A stretch of DNA of 64,000 nt. Source: Porogramme epimiltina. Taxonomy: Eukaryota; Basidiomycota; Agaricomycetes; Polyporales; Polyporaceae. The DNA is taken from the NCBI GenBank assembly GCA_900155495.1, contig FTLJ01001018.1:1-64000 (forward strand), written 5' to 3'. Of the stretch, positions 22,549 through 34,800 are shown piece after piece. The notes beneath the pieces were generated by a model that saw only the letters and a program-made list of their open reading frames with translations, had not been told where the DNA came from and did not search any database. The position numbers and the translations under genes were made by a program. How positions within the stretch are numbered: position 1 is the first letter of the stretch; every line of letters begins with the position of its first letter.

Positions 22549-24360
22549 ATGGACGGGGCCGCGCTGAGCCCGTTGAGCAGCCCGCACATAACGTCCACCT
22601 CGCTCTCCCCGACGTCCTCCTCCGCCAGCCCCCGCGCACACGGCCGCCGCCGCCCCCGCGCCGCCGCCCGCCCGCTGTCGATCGCCGTCCGCCTGCCGCC
22701 GCCGCCGGCCATGGCCCCCCGCCGGCCGCACCAACCCCGCTGGGCCGCCGCCACCGCAGTCGCCAATCTGCACGTCGTCGTCCGCGTCCTGGGCAGGGGC
22801 GCCCTCGCCGCTGTTCGCGTCCCCGTCCTCCCCCAGCTCGCGGTCCTGGCCTACGTCTGGCGCCATTTCCACCGCCGCATCGCCGACCACCTCCAGCTCC
22901 AGGACTGGGCCTGGAAGCCCGCCTTCCCCCGCGCATGGACCGCCTGGGTCGCCCTCCTCTATGCCCTCCCCGTCTGGGCTGGCGTCCTCCTCGTCTGGAC
23001 CCTCGCCGTCTGGGCCCTCAGCAGCAGACTTAGGGGGCGCAGGAAGAATAGCCTCGCCGGCCGCGACTGGGAGCGCGAGGGGTTCATTGGCATGCGCGGC
23101 GGCGGCGACGAGGAGGAGCAGTGGGAGGACGTCAAGGACCCGCGCGGGAGGGCGCATGGCTTCGGCGCGCGGATACCCAACCTCGCTGCAATATGGCGCG
23201 GCGCGCTGTGCGTATTCTACCTCTCCCTCCTCCTCTACGGCCACCACCACTACAACCACTATGAGCACCCCGCCGACGTCCGCTTCCGCCCCGCCCTCCA
23301 AAAGGCCCTCGCCGACGCCCACCCTCGTCGCGAGGGCTATGCGCGCGGCGAGCGCATCTTCATCGCTGCCGCCTTCCACCAGAACGAGGACGTTCTCCCG
23401 TACTGGTCAAAGAGCATGCTCGACGCCATCACCTACCTCGGCCCCGACAACGTCTTCGTTTCCGTCGTCGAGAACTACTCCTCCGACCGCTCCCCCGAGC
23501 TCCTACGCGCCTTCAAGGCCGAGCTCGACCGCCGCAGGGTCCGCAACCGCATCCTCGTCCAGGACGAGTCCGTCCCCCGCCCGACCGTGCTCGAGTGGAA
23601 CCCGCGCATCGAGTTCCTCGCCGCCATCCGCAACCAGGCCCTCGAGCCCCTCCGCGCGATCGGCGGCTACGACCGCGTCCTCTTCTCCAACGACATCTAC
23701 ATCGAGCCCGAGTCCATCATCGAGCTCCTCGAGACCGCCAACGGCGAGTACGACTATGCCTGCGCCCTCGACTTTGGCCACTACGGCGCGTACGACGCCT
23801 GGGTCATCCGCGACCGCGCCGGCCGCCTCACCTCCACCATCTGGCCCTACTTCTTCGACGCCGCCTCCGCCGACGCCATGCGCGCCGAGGAGCCCGTCCC
23901 CGTGCTCACCTGCTGGAACGGCATCGTCGCCTTCGCCGCCGACCCGCTCCTCCCCGTCCACCTCCGCGCGAACAGCACGCTCTCCACCGCCCCGCTCCCC
24001 CACCCCCCGCCCGCGGGCCACCCGTGGGCGCGCAAGCTCGGCGCGTCCCCCGCGCTCACGCCGCCGCTCGAGTTCCGCGCGTCCGTGGAGGGCGAGTGCT
24101 ACTCGTCCGAGAGCTTCCTCCTCCCGTACGACTTCCGCCGCGTCATGGCGCTCGACCGCATCTTCGTCAACCCGCGCGTCGCGACGGGCTACATCTGGAA
24201 GTACTACTCGTGGCACAAGTGGGTCCTCCGCTCGCCCTGGGTCAAGTGGTTCGTCGAGGAGGTCTACGCCGGCGCGTGGATGCAGGACGTGCGCATGATC
24301 ATCGGCGACGCGAAAACGGTGTGGATATGGGATGGCATCGAGTGCCAGCCGTGGTGGTAA
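22549..24360 (+). CDS. CAP59-type alpha-1,3-mannosyltransferase (GT69)
   Basis: Type II membrane glycosyltransferase of the Cryptococcus CAP59/CMT1 family, which transfers mannose in the secretory pathway (family knowledge; substrate here unknown). One uninterrupted frame. The N-terminus is Ser/Pro/Arg-rich, with hydrophobic spans WVALLYALPVWAGVLLVWTL and GALCVFYLSLLLYG. The catalytic domain starts at RIFIAAAFHQNEDVLPYWSK and continues with YLGPDNVFVSVVENYSSDRS, GGYDRVLFSNDIYIEPESII, YDYACALDFGHYGAYDAWVI, VPVLTCWNGIVAFAADPLL and ECYSSESFLLPYDFRR. It ends WIWDGIECQPWW. I chose ATG 22549; ATGs at 22459 and 22516 are also in frame. The gene is intronless and very GC-rich among intron-rich neighbours. 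Confidence 0.88.
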   Translation: MDGAALSPLSSPHITSTSLSPTSSSASPRAHGRRRPRAAARPLSIAVRLPPPPAMAPRRPHQPRWAAATAVANLHVVVRVLGRGALAAVRVPVLPQLAVLAYVWRHFHRRIADHLQLQDWAWKPAFPRAWTAWVALLYALPVWAGVLLVWTLAVWALSSRLRGRRKNSLAGRDWEREGFIGMRGGGDEEEQWEDVKDPRGRAHGFGARIPNLAAIWRGALCVFYLSLLLYGHHHYNHYEHPADVRFRPALQKALADAHPRREGYARGERIFIAAAFHQNEDVLPYWSKSMLDAITYLGPDNVFVSVVENYSSDRSPELLRAFKAELDRRRVRNRILVQDESVPRPTVLEWNPRIEFLAAIRNQALEPLRAIGGYDRVLFSNDIYIEPESIIELLETANGEYDYACALDFGHYGAYDAWVIRDRAGRLTSTIWPYFFDAASADAMRAEEPVPVLTCWNGIVAFAADPLLPVHLRANSTLSTAPLPHPPPAGHPWARKLGASPALTPPLEFRASVEGECYSSESFLLPYDFRRVMALDRIFVNPRVATGYIWKYYSWHKWVLRSPWVKWFVEEVYAGAWMQDVRMIIGDAKTVWIWDGIECQPWW

Positions 24361-24692
24361 GTGCAGCGAGAGTACAGTCGTTTGTATCGGTATACGATAT
24401 AGCTAGTGGTATTACATGTACTTGGGTTTCGCTCTCGGTATGCTATGTTCTGTTCGTGCAATTGATATTCGTTTTCACGTCTACCCTCAAACGTCTGGCA
24501 TCCGAGATGTCCTTGCAGGCTACAGGTCGTAGACTGGCAACCCTGGAAAATGCAAGTGCAGACTTGGAGTGATTAGTTGCGGCGTTGTTTCGTCCTTCAA
24601 TAATGTCTCCGTTGGGCTATGCTACAGATATACATGGTGTACACAAAAACTAAGTCCTGATGCTTAAATATGATATATGCGTGTCCGGGGGT
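24361..24692. other. Intergenic region, convergent 3' ends
   Basis: AT-rich 332 bp between convergent genes. Only 3' UTR-like sequence was seen. Confidence 0.4.
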
Positions 24693-27600
24693 CTACTTCG
24701 CGTCGTTAACCACGTCCCTCAGGAGTGGACGTCCCTTCAGGACGCTCTCTTCCGTCAACACCGCGCTCTTACTCCTCTTCACCTTTACCTTCTCACCCTC
24801 AGCCTCAACATAGGTCGATTGGGGGCCCAACATGTCCCCTACGCTACGCTTTTTTGAAACGTTCCTAGCGCTCTCGAAGTCGTGGAGAAGATGCGCGTCA
24901 ATAGGGAGGGGCAGAATCCAGCCTTGACCCTCCATGAGCTCGAAGAATTCGGCCAGGAGAGGTGCCCTCTGGAGAGTCTTCCGAGAGCCGATGATAATCA
25001 ACTTTGAGCGCGCCCGCGTGAAGGAGACGTTCATCCGCCGCCAGTCTTTTACGAGCTCCCCGGTCTGCAATGCACAATGCAAAGTCAGAAACCTAGGGCA
25101 GACGAGTTATCCTGGATGCAAGGTAACATACCGAGCCCTCCTCGTTTGATCTCACCAACGAAATGATGACACACTCCTTGTCGCGCCCTTGACTGCGGTC
25201 CGCCGTGAGCATCTCGATCCCTTTACGCTCCCGCAACAAGTGCGACAAGAGCTTGAGCTGCTGCCGGTACAGCGAGATCACGCCGATCTGGTGTTCCTCT
25301 GCGCCGCACGCGAGCAAGCACTCGGTCACTTGGTGGACAAGCCGGGCCTCCATCTGGTTCTCGACGAGGTCCCCGACACGGGAGTCGAGCGCAGGGACAT
25401 CGTCTGTGTCGACGAAGATGGCCTTACAGCTGACGTGGTCCGAAACGCCATGAGTGCATATTCCGCTAATGAGTTCCGCAGAACCTACCTCTCGTCCATG
25501 AGCTTGTTGATCCAACAGCTGTAGCCGCAGCACGGTGACCGGGAATGCAGAGTTTCCAAAAACGCTAGATTTGGCAGCTTCAGGCTTTGCGAGGCCACCT
25601 CTTCGGACCCACACTTCAGTCGGTCGCTGTATATCAGTCTGTTGGACAGGAGCATGATATCCGAGCACATGCGGTACTGGTAGGTGAGGTCCACGACGGC
25701 CTCTGGGTGCGCGTCGGAGAGGCAGCGGAACAATGACACTTGGAGACCGCCCTTGCGCGCAGCTCTGTTCTGGACCTGTTGTGACCTGAAATCAGACACT
25801 ATCAAGTCACAGGAAAGCGGTGGGAAACGTACTAAGGGAGGAAGCTGGAAGTGGTCACCAACAAGAATGAACTTGCTAGCAAAACGCATCGGACCAAGAC
25901 ATGTGGGCAGGGTTATCTGAGACGCCTCGTCGATAATACAGTAGTCGAACGTCCGCCTTGAGAAGAGGGGACTGTTTATAGGTAGTAGGTGTCAGTCATA
26001 GGTCCCAGCGAGTCGTAGTGGATGCCTCTCACTGGTCAATGGATAAGCAGGTCGTTGCGACAACGGGCGGCGTGGTCAGTTGTTTCTCCAATTGCTGAAT
26101 GGTCTTGGCGAGCGGACGTGCTGCCAGTGTGTACTTCTGTATGCCAGGGTGTATCTGCAAAACATGGTGTTAACACGATCACTGACACGCCCACATCACA
26201 GAACGACATACCTTGTCTAGGTTACCCAGGCGGAGGACGTCCACGCCGTCTAACTTCATCAGGATTGTGTCCACAGCAGAGTGCGTGTACGAGGACAACA
26301 GCACGCTCTTGCCTGCATTGACGAGACATCTAATGATCTCCGAGACGACTGTAGTCTTCCCAGTCCCAGGCATGCCGAGGATGAGCGCGTAGTCCTGCGC
26401 GCGTAAGACTGTTTGTACAGCAACTTGCTGGTCGCTGTTTAAGTGACTGAGTTCTGTCGTTATTTCAGCCTCGTCGGAGAAATTCGGCTTTGCGAGGTCG
26501 ACAATTAGCTCTAGCCGGCGCGGGTCCGCCCCGGCGTAGAACATGTGTGCGAGGTTGTCCCGTATGCGGCCCATGCCCCCGAACAGCTCATCCTTGTCGA
26601 TCCGGAAGAGGATTTGCGCTGGGACCTCCTTGCGTTTCCCTCGCAATCGATCCACGATCATCACCTCGTCCAGCTCGTGGTCGACACCTACTACTACCGA
26701 ATCCGGTGTGAGGTCCAGAATGAAGCCCCGAGCGAGCGCAAACAGGCCAGGATCGACGGAAACGACGACAGGGTCTCCGATGATCATTGCGCCGTTGAGC
26801 AAAGATTGGTTGCCTCTCGCCGCCTTGACGAATCGGTACGTTGAACGGTGTATCTTGCTCTCCCTGTGACTCGTCGCCTTCAAGGCGTCGGGCGGCCGGT
26901 ACGCGATGTCGAGCGTCATGCTGCTGAAGCATCGGCCCTTCTCTTCCCGCTCGTGGGCTGACATCGTCCAGAGCTCTTTGCGGCAGCGGACGAGGTCCTT
27001 TTCTTCGAGTGTAATGAGTGCCTCCCATTTCTTGAAGAAGGCGAGCTGGGTAGGACTTAGGTGGCCCGTCTTGAGAGCGTAAATATCGGCGATTTCCGAA
27101 GTCTCATCATCGACGCCTTCTACCGCCTGTGAGGTGACGTGTTAAGACCATTACGCCGGCCAGTGTACATCCTGCTCACCTTCCGGAAGAGCATGCACGT
27201 GTCTAGCGTGTAGCATCTTCCACAATGTCGGTTGTCGTCGATTGTGGGTGGGAGGAAGGACTCCAGGTCGACAATGGTGGATTCCTTCACGCCTTGCATC
27301 GTGGAAATCATTTCTTGCGCCTTCAGCCTACTCATTATGTGACCAGCCATATCGTTCCTAGCCACCAGTAAGGCACGAAGCTCGTTCCGCGCCGCCGGTA
27401 CGCGTACCACTTCTTCGCTCTGGGTATAGTAGAGCAGGCCGCTAGGAACCTCCGTACCGTAACGCTCGCCAATGAGAAGCGTGTACAGCATTGTCTGCGC
27501 GCGATGCTCCATCCCCGCCACAGAACGACCGGTTTTGATCTCGAAAGGCATGGGCGACGTGCTCTTCTTGACTTGAGGCATTGTGCGCGTGAAGGGATTG

Positions 27601-28947
27601 CTGCTGTCGTCTAGGTCGTAGATAACCGCTTCAACTGACGCGTCGATCTTCCCCTTCAAGCCGTAGGTAGGCGACCAGATGTCCTCCTCGATGTCGTAGA
27701 TCTGGGAGATGGCTAACAGTGACGATTCTCCCTTAGCGGCACGCGTGTTTGTGAGTGAGGCTTCGGGCTGGAAGATGACAATTAAAAGATGCCAGGACAG
27801 TAATTGAGGAACCACCGACCTTGGGAGACGAGGCAATATACTTTTCCGAAAATCCTTTCAATCCCTTCGCCTTAGCTTTGACCTCGATTATGGCTTGCTC
27901 GATGGACATATCGATCCTGACAAGTTCACCCAGACTAGATTGGCACACTTCAGTTATCTTCTTTTCAATGAACTTCTCATCCCATCTCTGAACACTGAGA
28001 CAGGTCTGCATAACCTCGTGGAGGATGTTTCCCCAAACAAGTGAGGGGGTGACATCGGAAGTTGAGCGGACCATGTTTGAGAGAAGGGGCCTCCTCGAAC
28101 ATTGAGAGGTACCTGATAGGGCTGTCGCCGTGACGAGGATATCCGGATGATGGATGAAGATATTGTGCTTTGCTGAGATCGAGATGGACTTGGGTTTGGA
28201 TGGAGAGACGTCCGACCACTCCCCGATGACGTTCACCACATCACCTAGATTCGATGCATCAGAATGAGCAAATTATTGTGCGCACGGAGCATCATACCAG
28301 CGTGCACTTCTGAATGAGCCCAGTCATCTTTCAGGGTAACTTGACGGATGTCGTCATACTGCACTGTGGAAACTGTAAGGACCTGCGCCAGACAAGGTCA
28401 ATATGAATGTAGTTTATAATACAGTAGAGAATAACCTACTTTGCAAAAACGACTTTGTAATAATATCTCCTGCACACGCTCTACCACGCAACGCATGGCG
28501 AGCACCTCGCCTACTTTGTCAGCTGAGGCCGTATATCTAGAGCGCTGTAGACTCGATTAGAGTTGTGCTCCATAGACTGAATAGAGTCCTTACTTTTGGT
28601 ATGACAGGACTGCTTTTCCTGGGAGTCATAAAGTCCGAGTTCATATCGTCCCAGTCCCAGTCTTCCGCTCCTGCGATGAGAGAATCAATGTCGACATTCT
28701 CTGCTACGTGTAGAGCGCGTTCTCGCTTGACAGGAGAGAGATACGCGTGCTTGCGACTAGGCGTATGTCTTGGAAAAGCCGTGACTTTTTTCGCTCTCTC
28801 AGGAGTGCGCGGTGGCGGGACCCAAGTTGCAGCGCTCTGTCGACGTGGAGGGTGCGGCGCGGGGGCTGGTGCACCACCGTCCAGCTCTGCAAAAATATCG
28901 TCGAGAAGATTGCTCTCCTCCGCTTCCGTGCGGTTGATCGGAGGCAT
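24693..28947 (-). CDS. DNA2: DNA2 replication nuclease-helicase
   Basis: Nuclear ATP-dependent helicase/nuclease that trims long Okazaki flaps and resects DNA ends (family knowledge). Exon 1 contains MPPINRTEAEESNLLDDIFA and then DWDWDDMNSDFMTPRK. Nuclease/Fe-S region: HPDILVTATALSGTSQCSRR (first cluster Cys), SLVWGNILHEVMQTCL, SPMPFEIKTGRSVAGMEHRA (catalytic E-x-K) and NRHCGRCYTLDTCMLF (three more Cys). Helicase motifs: LGMPGTGKTTVVSEIIR (Walker A), TFDYCIIDEASQITLPT (Walker B), FILVGDHFQLPPLV (motif III), VVDLTYQYRMCSDI, LTADRSQGRDKECVIISLVR and MNVSFTRARSKLIIIGSRKT. The stop is at 24693. About 12 exons. ATG 28947 is the first ATG in the exon-1 frame. That frame is open to about 29145 (SKGKQRARVVKLP), so an upstream exon may exist. 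Confidence 0.93.
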
Positions 28948-29056
28948 TCTGGGGTCGGGTGGTGGGCGTGTGGAGGGCGTGGTAGAACCGTACCAAGCGC
29001 GGGGTAGTTTCACGACGCGAGCGCGTTGTTTGCCTTTGCTTTTTCCTATAGACGCG

Positions 29057-29078
29057 ATCACGTGATGTGTGACGTCAC
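29057..29078. promoter_or_regulatory. Adjacent palindromes: E-box and CRE-type sites
   Basis: ATCACGTGAT (29057-29066, E-box core CACGTG) is followed two bases later by GTGACGTCAC (29069-29078, bZIP/CRE core TGACGTCA). Both are perfect 10-bp palindromes seen directly. Regulation of DNA2 or the P450 is inferred from position. Confidence 0.45.
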
Positions 29079-29604
29079 CTGTCGCGCTCCCATCTCCTCC
29101 GAAGCCGAGGCTTTCGGAATCGGAACTTTGAGGTCCGCCAGGCACTTGTCTTCAGGACACCACACAGTCCTCCCCGTAAAGCTCTGCCCTCTATACCAAA
29201 GGTAGAGCCACGCATACCAATGGGCAAACTCGTCCATGGTGTTTGACCACATCCTCCAGATCCTACCGGATAAATGACATCGACCCCGGTGGATACCTGG
29301 TTCAAATTTCAACTTGGAGGGCGTGTCATGTCAAGTTGTGCATCATGATGGCTTGCTGCTACGCAGGACCGGAATCATCACATGGGTTTGGATTTTCCCA
29401 TTGTGCATGCTGCCACTTTCTAGAGTAGCTGGGCTCTCTATCACACGCTTCTCAAAACAGGTTGCGCCTTCTTCTCTCCAATTTGCCTGATGCACCTCTG
29501 ATGCCCAGCATCCCAGAGGTCTTCCTTCCCGGGTATGTAGACACACGCTAGACGCATGAGAACGTGCGAAACATTCTTTCATTCCATCTGATTTCGCCCT
29601 CACA

Positions 29605-29611
29605 TATATAT
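29605..29611 (+). promoter_or_regulatory. TATA box of P450
   Basis: TATATAT about 65 bp upstream of the ATG at 29676. Spacing suits a fungal core promoter. Confidence 0.4.
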
Positions 29612-29675
29612 CAGATGACGGCTGCAGCCTGCTATCTCTACCGAATTGGCCGCAACTCGACACTCAATAGCCGTA

Positions 29676-31683
29676 ATGGAGGACACACAGACCTATTTCT
29701 TAACTCTACTGACGGTGTTTGCCATCTTGTACATCTGGAAATGGCGTTCGAACCCGGTCAGTACATAATCTGAGGCCTCTCGTCAATTTGTCGATTTATC
29801 ATATTTGCATAGTTGAATTCCATCCCGACTGTAGGCGGCCCATCAGCCCCCATACTCTCCTACATCTCCACATACAATTTTATCCGTAATGCACACGATC
29901 TAGTTTTGGAGGGCTACCGGAAGGTGAGTACGATGTTCGATCGCTCGCTCTCCTTGAACCGTGTTCACTTTTTGCTGTAGTACTACGGGTCCGCCTTCAA
30001 GGTTGCAATTATTGACCAATGGCTGGTCATCGTGAGTGGGCCCACGATGGTGGAAGATATCCGCAAACGTCCAATGGACGAAGTGTCTTTCGTCGAAGCC
30101 TCTGATGAGATTTTCAATATCCGACACACTCTCGGCCGCTCATGGCTAGAAGATCCATATCATGTTCACGTTGTACGCGAGCGGTTGACCCACACCTTAC
30201 CAGAATATCTTCCCGATGTGCTTGACGAACTCATGCTCGCTGTCTCTGATCACATACCTGCACAACATGGTAGGTGTGTCTGATTGAGGACACTCCGTAA
30301 AGCTCCTGATCTCTTACTCAGATTGGCTCCCGATACATGTGTTGCCGACTATGAAGAAGATAGTTGCACGGACAAGTAATCGAGCGTTCGTAGGGTTGCC
30401 TGTGTGTGCGTTGACGATATACTATGTCACTGATAGCCCCTCATCCAACCTAACTGATGCGCTGAACCCAGGCCGAAACGACGATTACCTCAACCTCATG
30501 ATCAAATTCACCGCCTCTATCGTAGCAGACAGAGCTCGCATGGCTTTGCTATCAGAATCTCTCCGCGGGTAAGCGTCGAGGGGTTTAGACCAACATTCAA
30601 TCTCGTGATATCGTTCGCAGGATAGTGGGTGCTTGCATGAGCGACGCAAGGAGAACTCTGCGCAACACCGTTCCATATCTCGAGCCTGTAATACAGGAGC
30701 GATTGGTACAGATGGGACAATTTGGAAACGATTGGGCTGATAAACCAGTGGGTCACCTCTCCATCTTACACCCTACGTAGGCTGACCGTCGATATGGTCC
30801 CAGAACGATTTATTGCAGTGGATCATCGAAACTGCAGTTCAGCGGAAGGCCTCCGTATACGATATGGTGGGGCGTATTCAGCTCATTGGCTTCGCCGCCA
30901 TACACACATCATCAGATGTGAGCCCCGGTATCTTGACAGTGCTAGTAGAATATTCATGTGGCTGTTTTAGGGCATTACTCATGCACTGTACCACATTGCG
31001 GCATCCCCAGAATATGTGCAACCGCTTCGTGACGAAATCGAGCCGATCATCGCTACAGAAGGCTGGACGAAAGCTGGTCTGTCCAAGATGTGGAAGGTCG
31101 ACAGCTTCCTACGCGAGTCACAACGCGTGAACGGCATAGGATTCCGTAAGTCCGCATTGACCCTCCGCCACCCCCTCTATATTCACAATTGATTTCGTCG
31201 ACATTAGTTTCTCTTCACCGGAAAGTACTCAAGGACATAACCCTCCCTGATGGAACCATGATCCCTAGTGGCACGCTCATATGCGCAGCATCACATCCCA
31301 CGCATCATGACGAAGGGATATACGATGCCCCGGACACATTCGACCCGTGGCGCTTCGCGCGAGTACGCGAGTCGGTGGACGAAAGTGGGCGGTTTCAGCT
31401 TGTCAATACCTCTGTCAACTACTTGCCTTTCGGGCATGGCAAACTCTCTTGGTACGTTTCAACTGCCATCGTTGCTCGCGTTAGATGGCCTAGTCTAACG
31501 ATTTTTCGTTTCAGCCCGGGCAGATTCTTCGCCGCGAGTGAGCTCAAAGCCCTCCTCGCATTCCTTGTCCTCAATTACGACATCAAGTTGGCGGAGGGCA
31601 CTGATCGCCCAGAAAACGCCTACTTCGCAGAGCATATCCTCCCAAATCAGGAAGCGAGGCTTCTGTTCAAGAGGCGTGAGTAG
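29676..31683 (+). CDS. Cytochrome P450 monooxygenase
   Basis: ER-anchored haem monooxygenase; substrate unknown. The start ATG 29676 opens a membrane anchor (FLTLLTVFAILYIWKWR). A short intron leads to the Pro-rich hinge (LNSIPTVGGPSAPILSYIST). Other segments: YYGSAFKVAIIDQWLVIVSG, SWLEDPYHVHVVRERLTHTL, RIQLIGFAAIHTSSDGITHA (I-helix region), SFLRESQRVNGIG (the ExxR motif, ESQR) and PDTFDPWRFARVRES. The haem loop is NYLPFGHGKLSCPGRFFAAS, matching FxxGxxxCxG. The Cys codon is made by splicing TG^C across a GTACGT...CAG intron near 31452-31514. The protein ends EARLLFKRRE at 31683. About ten introns. Typical of the large Agaricomycete P450 families; the CYP number cannot be assigned without a search. 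Confidence 0.92.
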
Positions 31684-31885
31684 TCGTGAGGGCGTTCCTG
31701 ACCAAGCAGTTCAATAGTGGTGCGAGTGTGTTGCTATTTGTCCCGTTGTGGTAGTTTCGTTTCCTTCCGTACATGGAATTACACAATTAAACATAAAGTA
31801 CATCATAAAGTACATTGAGCCGAGGCTCATCGACAAACTGTATTAGCATCAACATATAATGCCGCTCACTAAACTGAAGACTACG

Positions 31886-34800
31886 TTATGCGGATCTTGG
31901 CACAATGGGAGATAACACAATCATCCCGTTAGAGAAAGGCTCGTACGCGGGTAATGCACACGTGCAGGTGCAGCCTGTGGCGCACGTAGGATCTTCTCGT
32001 TTACGCCAGCACTGCATGTGCGATACGTGCAGGCATTTTGAGCACACATGATACAACTCTGGAAAAGCAATCGGTAACGCAGACAAGATCCAGAAAGTCT
32101 GGGAGCACGTACTCTTGATAGCAAGTCGACAAATTGAACAACGGACGAGCAGCCCCCTGCCACACTCCGAGCACGTCGTCGTCCCGACATCTCCCGGGTG
32201 TCCACAATGCTCACACAGCCAGTGATATCCTATGAAGAGGTAAATGATCTCGTGGAGCTCGGCATCAGAAATAGGACTCACCGATGGGCGCAGTATAGAT
32301 TGTAGCTTCAGCGAGAGCGATATCGAGGGACAGGTCCCCAATATCATCCTCCGCAAGCTTCAGTAGCTCCGCTCTCTTGTCAGGGAGCTGCCATGCAAAA
32401 AGCATTTCTCCGTACGCTAACACGTGTGATAACAGCTGTCCTCGCATTTCGGCGTGTAAGAGCGGCCTGTTACGCCATATTCGTCACTGAAAACAGAACC
32501 GGATGACAAGGTGGTACTCACGGTCGTTCCTCGCTCTCATTCGCAGGCTGGAAGACAATCTGGCGCTTTTCAGAGCGTTCTGACAACACTTGCGAGAATG
32601 TCGGGCGACGCTTGGAAGTCAACGGAAGCACCGAAGGGGGAAGCGTGTCCGATTCCCACGATGATTTCATGGGGGAGTTTGACGACGGACGAGCAGGATC
32701 GCGCTTCAGGGCGGCGCGACGATTGGCGAGCGGCGAGCCTTCCTGTTTTGCTCCCTCTTGGGTAGGAACTGCGCTCGCTCGCACACCTGTGGCAAGGGGG
32801 AGTCTCGCGTCAATGGTATGCGTCTCTTGTAGGTGAAATCATCGCACCTGAGACCAATTGTCGCATGCTCGACAGGGTCCATGATCCTTTCGAAGAAGGC
32901 GAGTTGAGCACAGGTGGATAGCCCCCAGGCATGGTGTTGGTAGGAGTGGGTGGGTTCGTTTCAGGCGGGGAAAACGGACTGTCTTGGCGATTTCCCTGCC
33001 GGTGCGGGTTGAAGTACTCAATACTGATCTTGTGAGCAGCAGCACGTGCCCCAGACGATGGTGTCACGGGTAAGGATGACTTGACGATATCCGGTCTCTC
33101 TATGTGGAGTGGTCTCTAAGCAGAGTTCAAAGATGCACAGAGTAGACGCACTTGCCTTGGGGGAAAGTTCTCAACAGGAATATGGCGAGGAAGACGAGGA
33201 CATGGATATCTTTCTCGGCCAGCATCTCCTCATACCTACCCACAGATACATAGTTAGCATCCGCAACCACGAGAATATCCGCAGTAGAAATCACTCACAA
33301 TCGTGTTGCCATCATTACGAGCAACGAGTCTGTCTCTCCTCTTACACCCTCCCTCTCTCGCTCTCGCCGCCTCTTCTCCAATACCGCCAGCATCCTGAAC
33401 ACCCTCTCATGGTCCCCTCTACCAAGGAGCCTCGCGACACCGGCATTTACCTTCCAAACCTCTTCCATCTCTTTCTCGTCACCGCGCCCGCCATGTCCAT
33501 CTTTCGGCCTCTTCAATACATACCTCGCCGCGGCGTCCGGGTCCGGTACGCCCAACACCCCTTCCGTGCTCTTGATGAACACGCTGCTCCTCCGCGTTGG
33601 CAGCACCGCGTAGTTATTGCGGTCATCTGCAGCCTGCCGCGATCCTTCCGACACTTTCCGCATCTCCGGTACGTTCTGTGGGAGCACATGCGAGAACATG
33701 AAGAGGTTGTCCATGATCCGGAGGACACTCGGCCCACCCCCGCTCCCACTTCCGGCTCCACCGCCACTACTGTCATCGCCGTGCCTGCTACGTTCACTCG
33801 ACGCGGACTGGCGGTCCTGCGCGGCAGAGCTGAGGCGCTTGACGGCGTCTGAGAGAAGGGCGGGTGACTGTAGTACGCGAGGTCCAGAGTCCGGCCCGCG
33901 GGAAGTGACAGAGGGCGACACGGACATCTCGCGAAGTGGGTTGCGGACAATGCGGGGCGGCGCCCTGAAGAAACACACGAGCTGGCCTATCGAAGTGATG
34001 AATGGGACGTTACTCGATATATATGCAGTCACGTACCGTTAGCCGCGAAGACGCCTTGGGAGGTTCTCGGCTCAGCCAAGTTTTTGCCCACCCTCCCCTC
34101 CGTTGGTACGGGGTCACCTCGCAATTTTGGTCCCTCATCCTCGGACGATGAGCCGGAATCCAGAACGACTCCGCGGATGCTGTCTTCCTGTCGATCTCCA
34201 AATAACAAGAACTTGAGACATTTCTCCAGACATGGCCGCTCCCTCTTTCGGAGTTCCTGTAGCCTGCCCAAGATCCTTGCGCGCTGTTTCACAGAGATGA
34301 GCGGGGTCCGCTCCAGGTCGACAAACGGGGTGCCGCCCGGGTGTTTGGCCTGAGGGTAGTCCCGCGGGAAGATGAAGGTGATCCGAAGGAAGACAGAAGT
34401 GAATTCACCCCAGGGTCCTTGTAAGCCAAACGTGCAGGTCCGCTTCTTGTTGCTAAAATCAGCCTAAACGATGAGGTTAGTGAGGCCTTACGCAGACAGA
34501 GCACGAGGACATGCGTACCTTTTCAAGCTTCAGCTTCGGACTCAACTTGTTTACCACAGAAGTGATCTCCTCTTGCAGCGACGGTATAGCGTCCTCGTCA
34601 AAACGGTCTTTGCTGATACTCCTCTCCCTTGCTCTTGAATACGCTTGTGACACCGAGCGATCCAGCGTCGAGGTTGCTCGCCCCCTGGATCCTGTCCGTG
34701 ATACTTCCCCACTGTCGCCCCCACTCCCACGACCAGAGCTTCCGTCGCGAGGGTTCCCAACCTTGACGCCTTTTAGCCACACCTCCAGAGGCGGAGGCAT

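Larger units (their letters stand above)
28948..29675. promoter_or_regulatory. Divergent promoter region, DNA2 / P450
   Basis: About 730 bp between the first DNA2 ATG and the P450 ATG. The 28948-29145 part may be DNA2 coding. It contains two palindromes at 29057-29078 and a TATATAT box at 29605-29611, about 65 bp before the P450 ATG. Confidence 0.4.

Noticed and set aside
21799..23379. 526-codon minus-strand open frame opposite the membrane protein and CAP59-type gene
   Set aside because: It is antisense to a gene with very high third-position GC. Its Gly/Glu/Ala-rich, domain-free content is the expected shadow.
28948..29145. Use of 29145 as the DNA2 start
   Set aside because: The codon there is GTG, not ATG, and a stop lies three codons upstream. 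The first ATG is at 28947, although an upstream exon remains possible.
29735..29765. B-box-like GTTCGAACCC suggesting a tRNA
   Set aside because: It lies at the end of the first P450 exon and has no matching A-box or acceptor stem around it.
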